Source of the DNA: CALODP01 sp942492055 | GTDB taxonomy: Bacteria > Bacteroidota > Ignavibacteria > Ignavibacteriales > Melioribacteraceae | DNA length: 64,000 bases | Assembly: GCA_942492055.1 (NCBI GenBank) | Contig: CALODP010000031.1 | Span: forward strand, 29,770-93,769 | Reading direction: 5' to 3' | In this document: in pieces, positions 17,543 to 27,442 of the stretch | Position numbering within the stretch: the first letter of the stretch is position 1 | Layout of the letters: the number at the start of each line of letters is the position of its first letter | Position numbers and translations under genes: made by a program | Notes under the pieces: model-generated | What the model saw: only the letters and a program-made list of their open reading frames with translations | Databases searched by the model: none | Told to the model about the DNA's origin: nothing

Positions 17543-19504
17543 TTACTCTGTTTTTTTCTCTACCCATCGTCCGTCTTCTTTAATGAGTTCGATAAGTTCT
17601 TCAACAGCGGTTTCCGATGTAATGTTCCTTCTTACAACTTCTTTTCCTTTATAGAGAGTAATTTTGCCCACTCCGGATCCAACATATCCGTAATCGGCGT
17701 CAGCCATTTCTCCGGGACCGTTAACTATGCATCCCATGATTCCAATCTTTACTCCCTTCAAATGCTCGGTTCTTTTTCTGATCTCATTCGTAACATCAAC
17801 CAAATCGAACAATGTTCTTCCGCAAGAAGGACAGGCAATATACTCAGTCTTCGAAATTCTTACTCTAGCCGCCTGAAGTGTACCAAATAGTACTCTATTA
17901 ATCAATCCCAATCTATTTACTTTCGATGGCACCTCTTCAACAATAGCCCCGTCACCAAATCCGTCTATAAATAAAGCTCCGAAATCGGTGGAAATTCTCA
18001 ATAGCAAATCTTCTTCGGAAACATCTTCATAACTTCTCTTTATTACAACAGGATTAGCACAACCCTTTTCTAGCAATAAGAAAAAGAGACGTCTTTGCTC
18101 GGCCATCCCGTGTTCGTTATCTGTTGTAAGAACAAAAACAACCTTCTCATTATTAGCTGCGTTATCAAATATCTCTTTTTCCGTATCTTCTATTCTTATT
18201 TCAACAAAATTTATTTTGTCCGATGACGAAGCATTCTCTTTAGAGTATTCCTCCAAAGTAAACAATGGGTAGCTTCCTTTATTAGATTGTAAACCCTTCC
18301 AAACCTCGTAATCATATATTTTGCCCGAAGCTTCGGGTAATTCCATATTAGGATCTTTCTTCCCGAGATAAAGATAATCAGGAGCTACATCGGAAATATT
18401 CCATTTATCATTAACGGTATCAAAATTATATCCGACAAGGGAAAGTGTAGAAGCGTTTAACTCACTTACTCTGCTTAAATCGGAAACTACAACCGGCAAA
18501 TTCTCTCCGCCGATATTCTCAACCGCAAAGCTTTTTCGTTTTTCATATTCAACCGGATCTTTCGGAAAGGACTTTATTTCGGGAATACTTTTATGTCCGG
18601 CTCTGCTTTTGTATCTGTTAGCCAAAGCAATTGCTACGGGAGATTCATTTTCAGGTGGTTCTGTCAACGATACTCTAATCGTATCTCCCAAACCATCTTC
18701 AAGCAATGCTCCTATTCCAACCGCCGATTTTATTCTTCCGTCTTCTCCCCCACCTGCTTCGGTTACTCCCAGATGTAGGGGGTACATCATCTCTTCTTCA
18801 ACCATTCGTTGAACTAAGAGACGGTAGGCTTGAACCATCACTTGAGTATTGCTCGATTTCATCGAGAGTACTACATCATAATAGTTGAGGTCTTCGCATA
18901 TTCGCAAGAACTCTAAAGCCGACTCAACCATTCCGGCCGGAGTATCACCGTAACGACTCATTATTCTATCCGAAAGGGAACCGTGATTCGTCCCTATACG
19001 CATAGCCGTACCGTATTCTTTACAAATCTTAACCAACGGAGAGAAACGTTCTCTTATCCTTTCGATCTCCGCAAGATACTCGGCATCGGTATAATCTATC
19101 TGGTGGAATCTCTTTTTATCAACATAATTTCCGGGATTAACTCGCACCTTTTCGATATGTCGTGCGGCTACTTCAGCGGCGTTAGGAGTGAAATGTATAT
19201 CGGCAATCAACGGAACATTATATCCTCTGTTCCTCAGCTCTTTTTTGATGTTTGCCAGATTCTCCGCTTCCTTAATGCTGGGAGCGGTTATTCTAACATA
19301 TTCGCATCCGGCTTCAACCATTCTGATTGTCTGTTCAACCGTCGCGATGGTATCCATCGTATTTGTTGTGGTCATTGATTGGATTCTGATCGGATTATCG
19401 GCCCCCATCGGAATATCGCCGATAGCCACTTCTCTGGTCTTGAATCTGGAATACTCGGTAAGACTATTACAATAAGCTTTATATTCTTCCATACTTTTTA
19501 CCAT
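17543..19504 (-). CDS. ispG: 4-hydroxy-3-methylbut-2-enyl diphosphate synthase (long form)
   Basis: 653 residues, the long IspG seen in Bacteroidetes/Chlorobi, Chlamydiae and plants, with an extra domain inserted between the TIM barrel and the Fe-S domain. The barrel begins RFKTREVAIGDIPMGADNPIRIQSMTTTNT, and RVNPGN and GVTEAGGGEDG mark its core. The C-terminal 4Fe-4S ligands are in CPSCGRTLFDL and GIMGCIVNGPGEM. IspG converts MEcPP to HMBPP in the methylerythritol phosphate route to isoprenoids. About 34 bp separate it from the upstream DJ-1-like gene in the same direction. Confidence 0.96.
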   Translation of the reverse strand: MVKSMEEYKAYCNSLTEYSRFKTREVAIGDIPMGADNPIRIQSMTTTNTMDTIATVEQTIRMVEAGCEYVRITAPSIKEAENLANIKKELRNRGYNVPLIADIHFTPNAAEVAARHIEKVRVNPGNYVDKKRFHQIDYTDAEYLAEIERIRERFSPLVKICKEYGTAMRIGTNHGSLSDRIMSRYGDTPAGMVESALEFLRICEDLNYYDVVLSMKSSNTQVMVQAYRLLVQRMVEEEMMYPLHLGVTEAGGGEDGRIKSAVGIGALLEDGLGDTIRVSLTEPPENESPVAIALANRYKSRAGHKSIPEIKSFPKDPVEYEKRKSFAVENIGGENLPVVVSDLSRVSELNASTLSLVGYNFDTVNDKWNISDVAPDYLYLGKKDPNMELPEASGKIYDYEVWKGLQSNKGSYPLFTLEEYSKENASSSDKINFVEIRIEDTEKEIFDNAANNEKVVFVLTTDNEHGMAEQRRLFFLLLEKGCANPVVIKRSYEDVSEEDLLLRISTDFGALFIDGFGDGAIVEEVPSKVNRLGLINRVLFGTLQAARVRISKTEYIACPSCGRTLFDLVDVTNEIRKRTEHLKGVKIGIMGCIVNGPGEMADADYGYVGSGVGKITLYKGKEVVRRNITSETAVEELIELIKEDGRWVEKKTE

Positions 19505-19537
19505 TACCTTTGGAACATTCTTTTCAAACAGAAAAAT

Positions 19538-20053
19538 CTATTTACCCAAACTCTCAACTAATCTTTCGATAAACTCCGAAGAAGCAGAAGACGAATTTCC
19601 GGTTATTATATTTCCGTCACAAACAACCTTATCTTCCGAATAAACCGCTCCCCCTTTTATGAGCATATCTTTGTCATCGTAAAAACATGTTCCCTTCCTG
19701 CCACTCAATATTCCCGCATTGCTTAGAATAATAGGTGCCGCGCATATAGCTCCGATAATCTTTTTATCAGCGTTGAATCTCTCAACAATCCTTAGAAGGG
19801 GTTGGTTCTCATAATACGCACGAATACCATACCCACCGACAATTACCAAAGCAGCAAAATTCTTTTCATGTACATTGTAGAATCGAACATCCGGCTTTAC
19901 CTTTAGCCCGTTATTCCCTGCACACAATCCGTTCGTATCGGATGTGATAAATAATCCGTAGCCTCTTTTTTGTAATCCGTTTCTTATCGAGAGATATTCG
20001 GTCTCATTGAAGTCTTTGGCGGAAAGTACCAACAATATGTTTTTTCTGATCAC
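19538..20053 (-). CDS. DJ-1/PfpI family protein
   Basis: 171 residues if started at GTG 20053, which puts the family's first strand (IRKNILLVLSAKDFNETEY) at the N-terminus. An in-frame ATG at 20110 would add 19 residues that do not fit the family. It shows the LVIVGGYG oxyanion turn and the nucleophile elbow GAICAAP with the conserved cysteine. DJ-1/PfpI proteins include glyoxalases, deglycase-type enzymes and chaperones; the substrate cannot be inferred. It lies just upstream of ispG in the same direction. Confidence 0.85.
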   Translation of the reverse strand: MIRKNILLVLSAKDFNETEYLSIRNGLQKRGYGLFITSDTNGLCAGNNGLKVKPDVRFYNVHEKNFAALVIVGGYGIRAYYENQPLLRIVERFNADKKIIGAICAAPIILSNAGILSGRKGTCFYDDKDMLIKGGAVYSEDKVVCDGNIITGNSSSASSEFIERLVESLGK

Positions 20054-20197
20054 GTAAACTCTTATGTTTGGATAAATCCTTTGGCTAAATATAACAAATG
20101 CCTGAGACACTAAGAATTATTCCCAATAAAAAAATAGAATTAAATGAGAAAAGATTGTTATCTTATACCGCTTGGGATGAAAAATTATTAATGATAG

Positions 20198-22069
20198 ATG
20201 AGAATACCTGAAGCGAAGATTGAAGAAATAAGAAGTTCGGCGAATATCCTTGATGTAATTTCAGGATACGTGCAACTCTCTAAGAGAGGACGCAATTTTA
20301 TAGGCCTTTGTCCTTTCCACCACGAGAAAACCCCTTCCTTTACCGTAAGTGAAGAGAAACAAATTTATCATTGTTTCGGATGTCACGCCGGCGGAAATGT
20401 TTTTAAATTCTTAATGGAATACAAAAATATCTCTTTCATTGAAGCAGTAACCGAAGTTGCCGACATGGTCGGTATTAAGCTGGATATGGACGAGGGAAAT
20501 TATTCCGAAGAGCAATCGGAACAGGAAAAACTTTACGAAATAAATGTAATAGCCGCTAAATTCTTCTCCAATACCCTCTTTAAAGAGGATGCCGGAGAAA
20601 TAGGCCGAAAGTATTTCGATGGCAGAAAAATAAATCTGCAAACACAACGCGCTTTCGGATTGGGATTTGCTCCCGATAGTTGGGACAAGATGGTAAGTCA
20701 TCTCAAGTCGAACGGGGTTGATCTTATCAAAGCAAAAGATCTCGGGCTAATAGACGCTAAAGACGGTGGTTCCTTCTACGATAAATTCCGAGGAAGAGTA
20801 ATCTTTCCGATATTCTCGCCAAACGGCAGAGTAATAGCTTTCGGTGGTAGAATTCTTGAAAAGTCGGATCGGGCGGCAAAATATCTTAACTCCCCCGAGT
20901 CTTTGATTTATCATAAACGCCGTTCTCTCTACGGACTTTCACATGCCAAAGACGAAATCAGGAAACTTAATAAAGTTATCCTTGTTGAAGGCTATATGGA
21001 TCTCATTTCCCTCTATCAACACGGGATTCAAAACGTAGTTGCCTCTTCCGGAACAGCATTGACCGACGAACAAGTGCAACTCCTTTCGAGATTCACCAAA
21101 AATATTACTGTTCTTTTCGATTCCGACGTAGCCGGCCAGAAGGCCTCAATGCGTAGTATCGAAATATTATTGAAACAAGAATTCGACGTCAGAGTAATGT
21201 CTCTCCCCGAAGGAGAAGATCCCGATTCATATATCAATTCTTACGGAAGAGATGAGTTCGAGAAGCAACTAAAGAAAGCAAACGATTTCCTTGAGTACCA
21301 AACAGCTCAATTCGACGCGGCAGGAATGTTCAGCGATCCGAACACTCAAACCACTGCTATAAGAGAATTGGTTAAATCAGCCGCTTTGGTTCGTGACGAG
21401 CTTAAGCGTAAATTGCTAATCAAGTCTATCGCGAAGAAATTCAATCTTCGAGAGATGCTGATAGAATCGGAACTGGATAAGTTCCTCGATCTGGGGAAAA
21501 AGAAAGAACGGGAAGAAGCTCAGAGACCCAGATATGTTCATGAGCAGATCAAAAGTGAACAACCTGAAATCGACATCAACGATTCTCAGATGCTCTTCGA
21601 AAAAGAGCTCGTTAAATTGTTGTTCGAAGGAAAAGAGGAGATCATCGGGAATATATTTGATCTAATCGATCCGGAAGAATTTAAGAATAGCGTTCTCCGT
21701 TCTATTGCCCTCTCCGTTTTGGATTGTTACAAGAACGATATTATTGAGCCATCTGTTTTAATAGACAAAATAGAAGATGATTCTTTGAGAGAATTCGCCA
21801 GAACTCTTTCAATTACAAACGAATCGATCAGTCCAAATTGGGCGAGATACGCTTTCGAGGGAAACATAGAACCGGATATGGTCGCTTATTGCAACGACCT
21901 ATTAAAAAACTTTAGAATAAGAAAACTCGACGAACAGATAAAGGCGAATTCAAGAAAACTCGCCACTATTACAGACGAAGAAGAAATCTTGGATCTTATG
22001 AAATTCAATCAGGATCTGGAGCGTGAGAAAAAAGCTATATTGGCTTGCAACGGAACCGGACACTATTAA
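20198..22069 (+). CDS. dnaG: DNA primase
   Basis: 623 residues. The N-terminal zinc-binding domain has CPFHHEKTPSFTV and HCFGCHAGGNVFKF. The core includes GRVIFPIFSPNGRVIAFGGR, and the TOPRIM motifs are VILVEGYMDLISL and VLFDSDVAGQKAS. The C-terminal helicase-binding region is present (about 440-620). DnaG synthesises RNA primers at the replication fork. Its 3' end is close to the amylase gene (20 bp), so they may be co-transcribed. Confidence 0.97.
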   Translation: MRIPEAKIEEIRSSANILDVISGYVQLSKRGRNFIGLCPFHHEKTPSFTVSEEKQIYHCFGCHAGGNVFKFLMEYKNISFIEAVTEVADMVGIKLDMDEGNYSEEQSEQEKLYEINVIAAKFFSNTLFKEDAGEIGRKYFDGRKINLQTQRAFGLGFAPDSWDKMVSHLKSNGVDLIKAKDLGLIDAKDGGSFYDKFRGRVIFPIFSPNGRVIAFGGRILEKSDRAAKYLNSPESLIYHKRRSLYGLSHAKDEIRKLNKVILVEGYMDLISLYQHGIQNVVASSGTALTDEQVQLLSRFTKNITVLFDSDVAGQKASMRSIEILLKQEFDVRVMSLPEGEDPDSYINSYGRDEFEKQLKKANDFLEYQTAQFDAAGMFSDPNTQTTAIRELVKSAALVRDELKRKLLIKSIAKKFNLREMLIESELDKFLDLGKKKEREEAQRPRYVHEQIKSEQPEIDINDSQMLFEKELVKLLFEGKEEIIGNIFDLIDPEEFKNSVLRSIALSVLDCYKNDIIEPSVLIDKIEDDSLREFARTLSITNESISPNWARYAFEGNIEPDMVAYCNDLLKNFRIRKLDEQIKANSRKLATITDEEEILDLMKFNQDLEREKKAILACNGTGHY

Positions 22070-22089
22070 TAAGTTTAGGATATCACAAA

Positions 22090-23568
22090 ATGATCAAATA
22101 CCCGAGTTTATTCGAGATAAATACCAGAGTATGGATTAAAAGATTTTACACAGAGAATACCCCAGTTACACTTAGTCAAATTCCCGATGAATACTGGGAT
22201 AATCTTAAAAACAAAGGCATTGATTATATTTGGCTAATGGGCGTTTGGAAAAACGTTCCCGAAACAATTGAAAAATACTGCTTCGAAGAAGGATTAATAC
22301 ACGATTATCGCAAGGCTCTGAAGGATTGGAAAAAAGAAGATGTAATAGGCTCCCCTTATTCGATAAACAACTATATTGTTAACCCAACACTCGGAACCGA
22401 AGAAGATCTTCTCAAATTAAAAGAACAGCTCAATAGCAAAGGACTTTTCCTGATACTCGATTTTGTCCCGAACCATTTCAGTGCCGCTTCTTCTTTGCTC
22501 GAAACCAAACCGGAATTGTTTCTCCAAACAGATCTCTCTCGTTTTGAAACCGATCCCTATTCCTATTTCAAACCATTTGAAGATAAAGATTTTGTGTTCG
22601 CCCACGGAAGAGATCCATTCTTTCCCGCATGGCAAGATACCGTTCAGATTAATTATTTCGCGCCGGAAGCCAGAACCTTTATGAAAGAGACTCTCCTTAA
22701 TCTCACTAACCTTTGCGACGGTGTACGCTGCGATATGGCAATGCTAAATCTTACAAACGTTTTCGGGAATACATGGGGTTCTATTCTTAATAGCGGTAAT
22801 TTCGCGAGACCGGAAACCGAATTCTGGACAGAGACTATTGAAGCAGTGAAAACTTCCTCACCCGATTTTTTATTCCTCGGCGAGGCCTATTGGGATCTGG
22901 AATACCAATTGCAGAAATGCGGATTCGATTTTACTTACGATAAAAAACTAACCGATAGAATCAGACTAAACGACAAAACCGAAATTGTTAATCACCTTAA
23001 GGCAAAACCGGAATACTCAGATCGTTGTGCACGCTTTATTGAAAATCACGACGAAAAAAGATCTTACAAAGAGCTTGGCAAAAACCTGGTTAAATCCGCG
23101 GCGGTTATTATCAGTACAATTCCCGGCATGCGCTTCTATCACGACGGCCAGTTCGAAGGGAAACAAATTAAACTTCCCGTACAATTAGGCAGAGAGCCTG
23201 TTGAAACCAAGCAAAAATGTATAATGGAATACTACGATAAGCTCCTAAAGGTTACAAACGATAAAGTTTTCAAGGAAGGAACTTGGAAACTTCTCGACCC
23301 GGTTCCTTCGTGGTATGAAAACAAAACTTACATAAACATGATGGCGTGGGAATGGCGCCACGGCTTCGAACGAAGATTGGTTGTAATAAATTTCTCAAAC
23401 GAAACTTCCTCATGCCGTTTGTCATTGGACATGGAAGATTATCCGGCAAGAGTAAAATTTGCCGATCTCTTAAACAACGAATCTTACTTCCGATCCGCCG
23501 AAGAGATATACCGCGATGGCTTATTTGTTGAACTTCCACCACATCAAAGCCATATCTTTGCTTACTAA
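22090..23568 (+). CDS. Alpha-amylase family (GH13) glycosidase or glucanotransferase
   Basis: 492 residues from ATG 22090, chosen over an upstream ATG inside dnaG. GH13 conserved regions are visible: LDFVPNHFS (region I), DGVRCDMAM (region II, nucleophile Asp), FLGEAYWD (region III, acid/base Glu) and FIENHDEKR (region IV). The start IKYPSLFEINTRVWIKRF is like a subgroup of uncharacterised GH13 proteins. There is no signal peptide, so it acts in the cytoplasm, probably on glycogen, maltodextrin or trehalose-type substrates. A strong terminator follows. Confidence 0.88.
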   Translation: MIKYPSLFEINTRVWIKRFYTENTPVTLSQIPDEYWDNLKNKGIDYIWLMGVWKNVPETIEKYCFEEGLIHDYRKALKDWKKEDVIGSPYSINNYIVNPTLGTEEDLLKLKEQLNSKGLFLILDFVPNHFSAASSLLETKPELFLQTDLSRFETDPYSYFKPFEDKDFVFAHGRDPFFPAWQDTVQINYFAPEARTFMKETLLNLTNLCDGVRCDMAMLNLTNVFGNTWGSILNSGNFARPETEFWTETIEAVKTSSPDFLFLGEAYWDLEYQLQKCGFDFTYDKKLTDRIRLNDKTEIVNHLKAKPEYSDRCARFIENHDEKRSYKELGKNLVKSAAVIISTIPGMRFYHDGQFEGKQIKLPVQLGREPVETKQKCIMEYYDKLLKVTNDKVFKEGTWKLLDPVPSWYENKTYINMMAWEWRHGFERRLVVINFSNETSSCRLSLDMEDYPARVKFADLLNNESYFRSAEEIYRDGLFVELPPHQSHIFAY

Positions 23569-23579
23569 ATTTTAATAGC

Positions 23580-23616
23580 AAACCGCCTCACCCAATCTCG
23601 GGGCGGTTTCTTTTTA
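23580..23616 (+). terminator. Intrinsic terminator
   Basis: Stem AAACCGCC / GGCGGTTT followed by CTTTTT, 12 bp after the amylase stop codon. Confidence 0.9.
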
Positions 23617-23698
23617 TCTACGCCAATTCCCACAGAATGAAATCATATTCCCTTTTCTTTTGTTACATTTGCAAAGAAGAAAACGAATGGAGTAAACA

Positions 23699-25135
23699 TT
23701 GAACAAACGAAAAGTTACTATCGCAAGAGGTGACGGAATTGGCCCGGAAATAATGGAGGCAGTCCTTTCGATACTTGACGCGGCAAAAGCCAATCTTGAA
23801 ATAGATGAAATAGAAATCGGGGAAAAGCAATATTTGAAAGGAATTGAAACAGGAATCTCTCCTTCCGCTTGGGAAAAGCTGAGAAAATCGCGCCTCTTCC
23901 TTAAAGCCCCCATCACTACTCCGCGCGGTGGAGGATACAAATCGTTAAACGTTACAACCAGAAAATCTTTCGGGCTCTACGCTAATGTTCGCCCGTGTGT
24001 TTCTTATCGACCGTTCGTTCGCACCAAGCACCCCGACATGAACGTTGTTATTATCAGAGAGAACGAAGAGGATTTATATACCGGCATTGAATATCGCCAG
24101 ACAAATCAAGTCTATCAGGGAATAAAGCTCTATAGCCGACCGGGAATTGAGAAGATTGTCCGATACGCGTTCGAATACGCTATGGAATACCATCGCAAAA
24201 AAGTTACATGCTTTGTGAAAGATAATATCATGAAGCTTACCGACGGCCTATTCCATAAGGTTTTCAACGAGATAGCCGCCGAATACCCCGACCTGGAAGC
24301 GGAAACCTCCATCGTTGATATTGGCTCTGCCCGACTTGCCGATACGCCTGAAAACTTCGACGTAATAGTTACACCCAATCTTTACGGAGATATAATCAGC
24401 GACGTTGCCGCTCAGATAGCGGGCTCGGTAGGTCTTGCCGGCTCAGCAAACATCGGAAAAAATTTCGCTATGTTCGAAGCCATTCATGGTTCCGCCCCCG
24501 ATATTGCCGGGAAAGGGATCGCCAATCCTTCCGGGCTTCTATTGGCAGCCGTTATGATGCTGGTACACATTCATCAACCGGAAACCGCCGCCCTCATCCA
24601 TAATGCCTGGCTCAAAACAATCGAGGAAGGCTTCCATACCGTCGATATTTATAAAGCAGGCCTTAGCAAAAAGAAGATGTCCACCGAAGATTTTTCGGCT
24701 GCGGTAATCTCCTTTCTCGGAGAGAAACCGAAAACATTGCGCCCGGTTACCTACTTCGCCCCAAAGAAAGTAAAAGGCTCCTTTACCGAAAGGGAAAAAG
24801 CGGATAAGAAATTTGTTGGAGCCGATATCTATATCGATTGGGACGCCGGCACCGCCAATGAACTTGGGGAACTGATCTCCCCTTTGTCGGTAGATGGATT
24901 GCAACTGAAAGTAATAACAAACCGAGGTATAAAAGTCTATCCCGAAGAGATGCCCGATATCTTCTGCTCCGATCACTGGCGCCTCCGTTTCTGGAAAGGG
25001 GATTGGATAGAGACAGACCAAAAGCAATTGATCCCACTTCTTCAACTATTGGAAGAAAATGGATTCGATGTAATCAAAACCGAGAACCTCTATTCCTTTA
25101 ACGGCAAGCTAGGCTTCTCCGAAGTCAACGAGTAA
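23699..25135 (+). CDS. icd: Isocitrate dehydrogenase (Thermus/Rickettsia type with C-terminal extension)
   Basis: 478 residues from a TTG start with GGAG six bases upstream. The beta-decarboxylating dehydrogenase fold begins VTIARGDGIGPEIM. The substrate loop is SLNVTTRKSFGLYANVRP, the metal-binding aspartates lie in VTPNLYGDIISDVAAQIAGSVGLAGSANIG, and the coenzyme region is AMFEAIHGSAPDIAGKGIANPSG. The extra about 140-residue C-terminal domain (from about 335) is typical of the Thermus and Rickettsia type. It converts isocitrate to 2-oxoglutarate in the TCA cycle. Behind it lies the first of two repeat arrays. Confidence 0.95.
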   Translation: MNKRKVTIARGDGIGPEIMEAVLSILDAAKANLEIDEIEIGEKQYLKGIETGISPSAWEKLRKSRLFLKAPITTPRGGGYKSLNVTTRKSFGLYANVRPCVSYRPFVRTKHPDMNVVIIRENEEDLYTGIEYRQTNQVYQGIKLYSRPGIEKIVRYAFEYAMEYHRKKVTCFVKDNIMKLTDGLFHKVFNEIAAEYPDLEAETSIVDIGSARLADTPENFDVIVTPNLYGDIISDVAAQIAGSVGLAGSANIGKNFAMFEAIHGSAPDIAGKGIANPSGLLLAAVMMLVHIHQPETAALIHNAWLKTIEEGFHTVDIYKAGLSKKKMSTEDFSAAVISFLGEKPKTLRPVTYFAPKKVKGSFTEREKADKKFVGADIYIDWDAGTANELGELISPLSVDGLQLKVITNRGIKVYPEEMPDIFCSDHWRLRFWKGDWIETDQKQLIPLLQLLEENGFDVIKTENLYSFNGKLGFSEVNE

Positions 25136-25199
25136 TTATATTACGGGGGGAAAGGTTCTCCTCTCCCCTCCCTCAATCCCTTAAAAAAGCCGCCACAAC

Positions 25200-25700
25200 C
25201 ATTCTCGATCATGCCTCAAAGATAATCCAACGTAACTCAATGATTTTCGAACATGACACAAAGACAATCTGACTCGACTCAATGATATTCGGTCATGACT
25301 CAAAGACAATCCAACATGACGCAATGATATTCGCTCATGACACAAAGACAATCCGAGATGACTCAATGATTTTCGAACATGACACAAAGGCAATCCGACG
25401 TGACTCAATGATTTTCGAACATGACACAAAGGCAATCCGACGTGACGCAATGATATTCGCTCATGACACAAAGGCAATCCGACGTGACGCAATGATATTC
25501 GCTCATGACACAAAGACAATCCGAGATGACTCAATGATAATCGATCATGACACAAAGATAATCTGACTTGACGCAATGATACTCGATCATGACACAAAGC
25601 CAATCCGACTTGACACAATGATATTCGCTCGTGACTCAAAGCCAATCGGACGTGACTCAATGATAATCGGTCATGACTCAAAGATAATCCAACGATCGAT
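25200..25700 (+). repeat. 21-bp-periodic repeat array B, left half
   Basis: About 24 units of 21 bp, alternating in two types so that the compound period is 42 bp. One type carries GACACAAAGGCAATCCGACG, the other GACGCAATGATATTCGCTC. Every unit has GAC(A/G/T)CAA at the same phase on the plus strand. The 42-bp compounds are far more alike than in array A, which indicates recent homogenisation. The half ends in the palindromic centre GATCGATC (25694-25701), where an insertion sequence has landed. Open frames across it (14-residue repeats such as MIFEHDTKAIRRD) follow from the multiple-of-three period. Confidence 0.92.
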
Positions 25701-25708
25701 CATTATTG

Positions 25709-27017
25709 GGCTCTGTTCATTAAAGTGTGTCAGAAAAAAATAATAGATTAGGGAATGAAAAAAGGACACACAATGGCAGAAATCAAAAAAGAATTCGATT
25801 GGATCACCTTCTCGAAAGAAGCAAAAGAACAATTACTTCAAGGCGTCCCTTTAGAAGGAAAAGAAGGGATATTCGCCCCTATGTTAAAACATCTGTTGGA
25901 AACAAGTCTTGAAGGGGAATTAGAAGGTCATTTAAAAAGAACAGATTAGCTCGAACAGAAAGAACGGGAAGAAAACCAAACAAGTGAAAACCTCCTTCGG
26001 AAATATAGATGTAGTCACTCCCCGTGATAGGGATTCAAGTTTCCAACCGGTAATCTTACCCAAGCGAGAAACCACCTTAGGAAATACCTTAGATAATAAA
26101 ATAATTAGTCTCTATTCAAAGGGAATGAGCTATACTGATATCCGGAGTCACATGGAAGAACTCTACGGCATAAAGGTATCTCCGGCAACGATAACCGGCA
26201 TAACCGATAAAATAGTAGAGGAAGTAGAGTTATGGCAAAATAGAGAGCTGGAAAGCGTATATCCGTTCATCTGGCTGGATGCCTTGCATTACAAAGTAAG
26301 AGAGAACAAAAGAATAGTCTTAAAGGCCGTCTACTGCGTAATAGGAGTAAATAGAGAAGGAATAAAGGATTTGTTGGGACTATATGTCGGAGAACAAGAA
26401 GGATCCGGCTATTGGTTGAAAGTATTGAACGATCTTAAACAAAGAGGCGTAAGGGATGTCTTCATAGCTTGCATTGATAACTTAAAAGGGTTTGCAGAGG
26501 CAATAGAAGCTACTTTCCCCGAAACTAAGGTTCAACTATGCGTAGTACATCAAATACGCAATTCACTTAGAAAGGTGGCTTACAAAGACAAAAAGGAAGT
26601 AGCCACTGACCTTAAGTTAATATATCAAGCTCACAAGAAAGATACAGCCGCAAAAGCTCTGAATGACCTTGATCTGAAGTGGGCTAAGAAATATCCGGCT
26701 ATGGTTAACGGATGGTTGAATAACTGGGAAAGACTTACAAACTTTTTCGATTACCCCAAAGAAATAAGAAAGGTAATGTATACTACGAATATTATTGAGA
26801 GCTTTAACAGCCAATTAAGAAAAATAACTAAAACAAAGAGAGTTTTTGCTAGCGATATGGCTCTATACAAACTCCTTTATTTGGCCTACAATAACATGAA
26901 TAATTTGGGAACTAGACCTATAGCGGAGTGGGGGCTTATATATAATCAACTATTTATTATATTTGAAGACAGAATCATGAAACCATAATGAACTGACACA
27001 CTTCTTTGAACAGTGCC
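25709..27017 (+). mobile_element. IS256-family insertion sequence
   Basis: 1309 bp bounded by 25-bp imperfect terminal inverted repeats at 25709-25733 and 26993-27017 (outer ends GGCTCTGTTCA and, read inward on the other strand, GGCACTGTTCA; inner ends AAGTGTGTCAG in both). A 9-bp direct repeat TCATTATTG at 25700-25708 and 27018-27026 is the target duplication. Length, ends, duplication size and the mutator-type transposase all fit IS256. It sits exactly in the centre of array B. Confidence 0.95.
25755..26988 (+). pseudogene. IS256-family (mutator) transposase, split by a frameshift
   Basis: The reading frame is 25755-25949 followed, after a stop codon and in another frame, by 25984-26988. 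The first part (MKKGHTMAEIKKEFDWITFS...EGELEGHLKRTD) is the normal N-terminal domain. Past the break, NRKNGKKTKQVKTSFGNIDVVTPRDR continues the family sequence without loss. A single extra base near 25940-25955 explains it; ribosomal +1 frameshifting is the alternative. The catalytic residues remain in the second part: Asp in WLDALHYKVRE, Asp in ACIDNLKGF and Glu in NIIESFNSQLRK. Terminal repeats are well kept, so inactivation, if real, is recent. Confidence 0.85.
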
Positions 27018-27220
27018 TCATTATTGTGACACGATCTATTACTCTTAAGTCATATCCGAACAGAGTTGAGTCATCTTCTTTTATTCTTGTGTCATGATTG
27101 ATTACTCTTAAGGAGTGTCCAAATAGGATTGTGGCATGATCGTATGCTCTTGAGTCATGATGGAAAAGGATTGCGTCATGACCGAAAATAGTTCCGTAGC
27201 GATCGTTTATCATTAAGGAA
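27018..27220 (-). repeat. 21-bp-periodic repeat array B, right half (inverted)
   Basis: About nine 21-bp units in the opposite orientation to the left half: TTGAGTCAT, TTGTGTCATG, TTGCGTCATG and related motifs recur every 21 bp on the plus strand, that is GAC(A/G/T)CAA on the minus strand. Removing the insertion sequence and one target copy joins the two halves around the GATCGATC palindrome without breaking the centre. Units here are more degenerate than in the left half. Confidence 0.85.
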
Positions 27221-27442
27221 CGACTTTTGGTTTATGCGCGACACCGGTTAGGCCTTTGGGATACAATAATGTTTCATCAATTGCTCCCAATTTAGTATTT
27301 GTAGTGCCCTAAGAGTAATCATTCCGAACTCATCGGGATCCAAGAATTACTGCGTATAAACAAATATTACCAAATGGTTTATTATAACCATGATGTATCA
27401 ATTGCAGATAAAACACTCACTTAGGCAAAAGCATTTCCGGCG

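Noticed and set aside
27221..27442. Interval between arrays B and C as a small gene or RNA
   Set aside because: No frame, hairpin or periodicity beyond chance could be seen.
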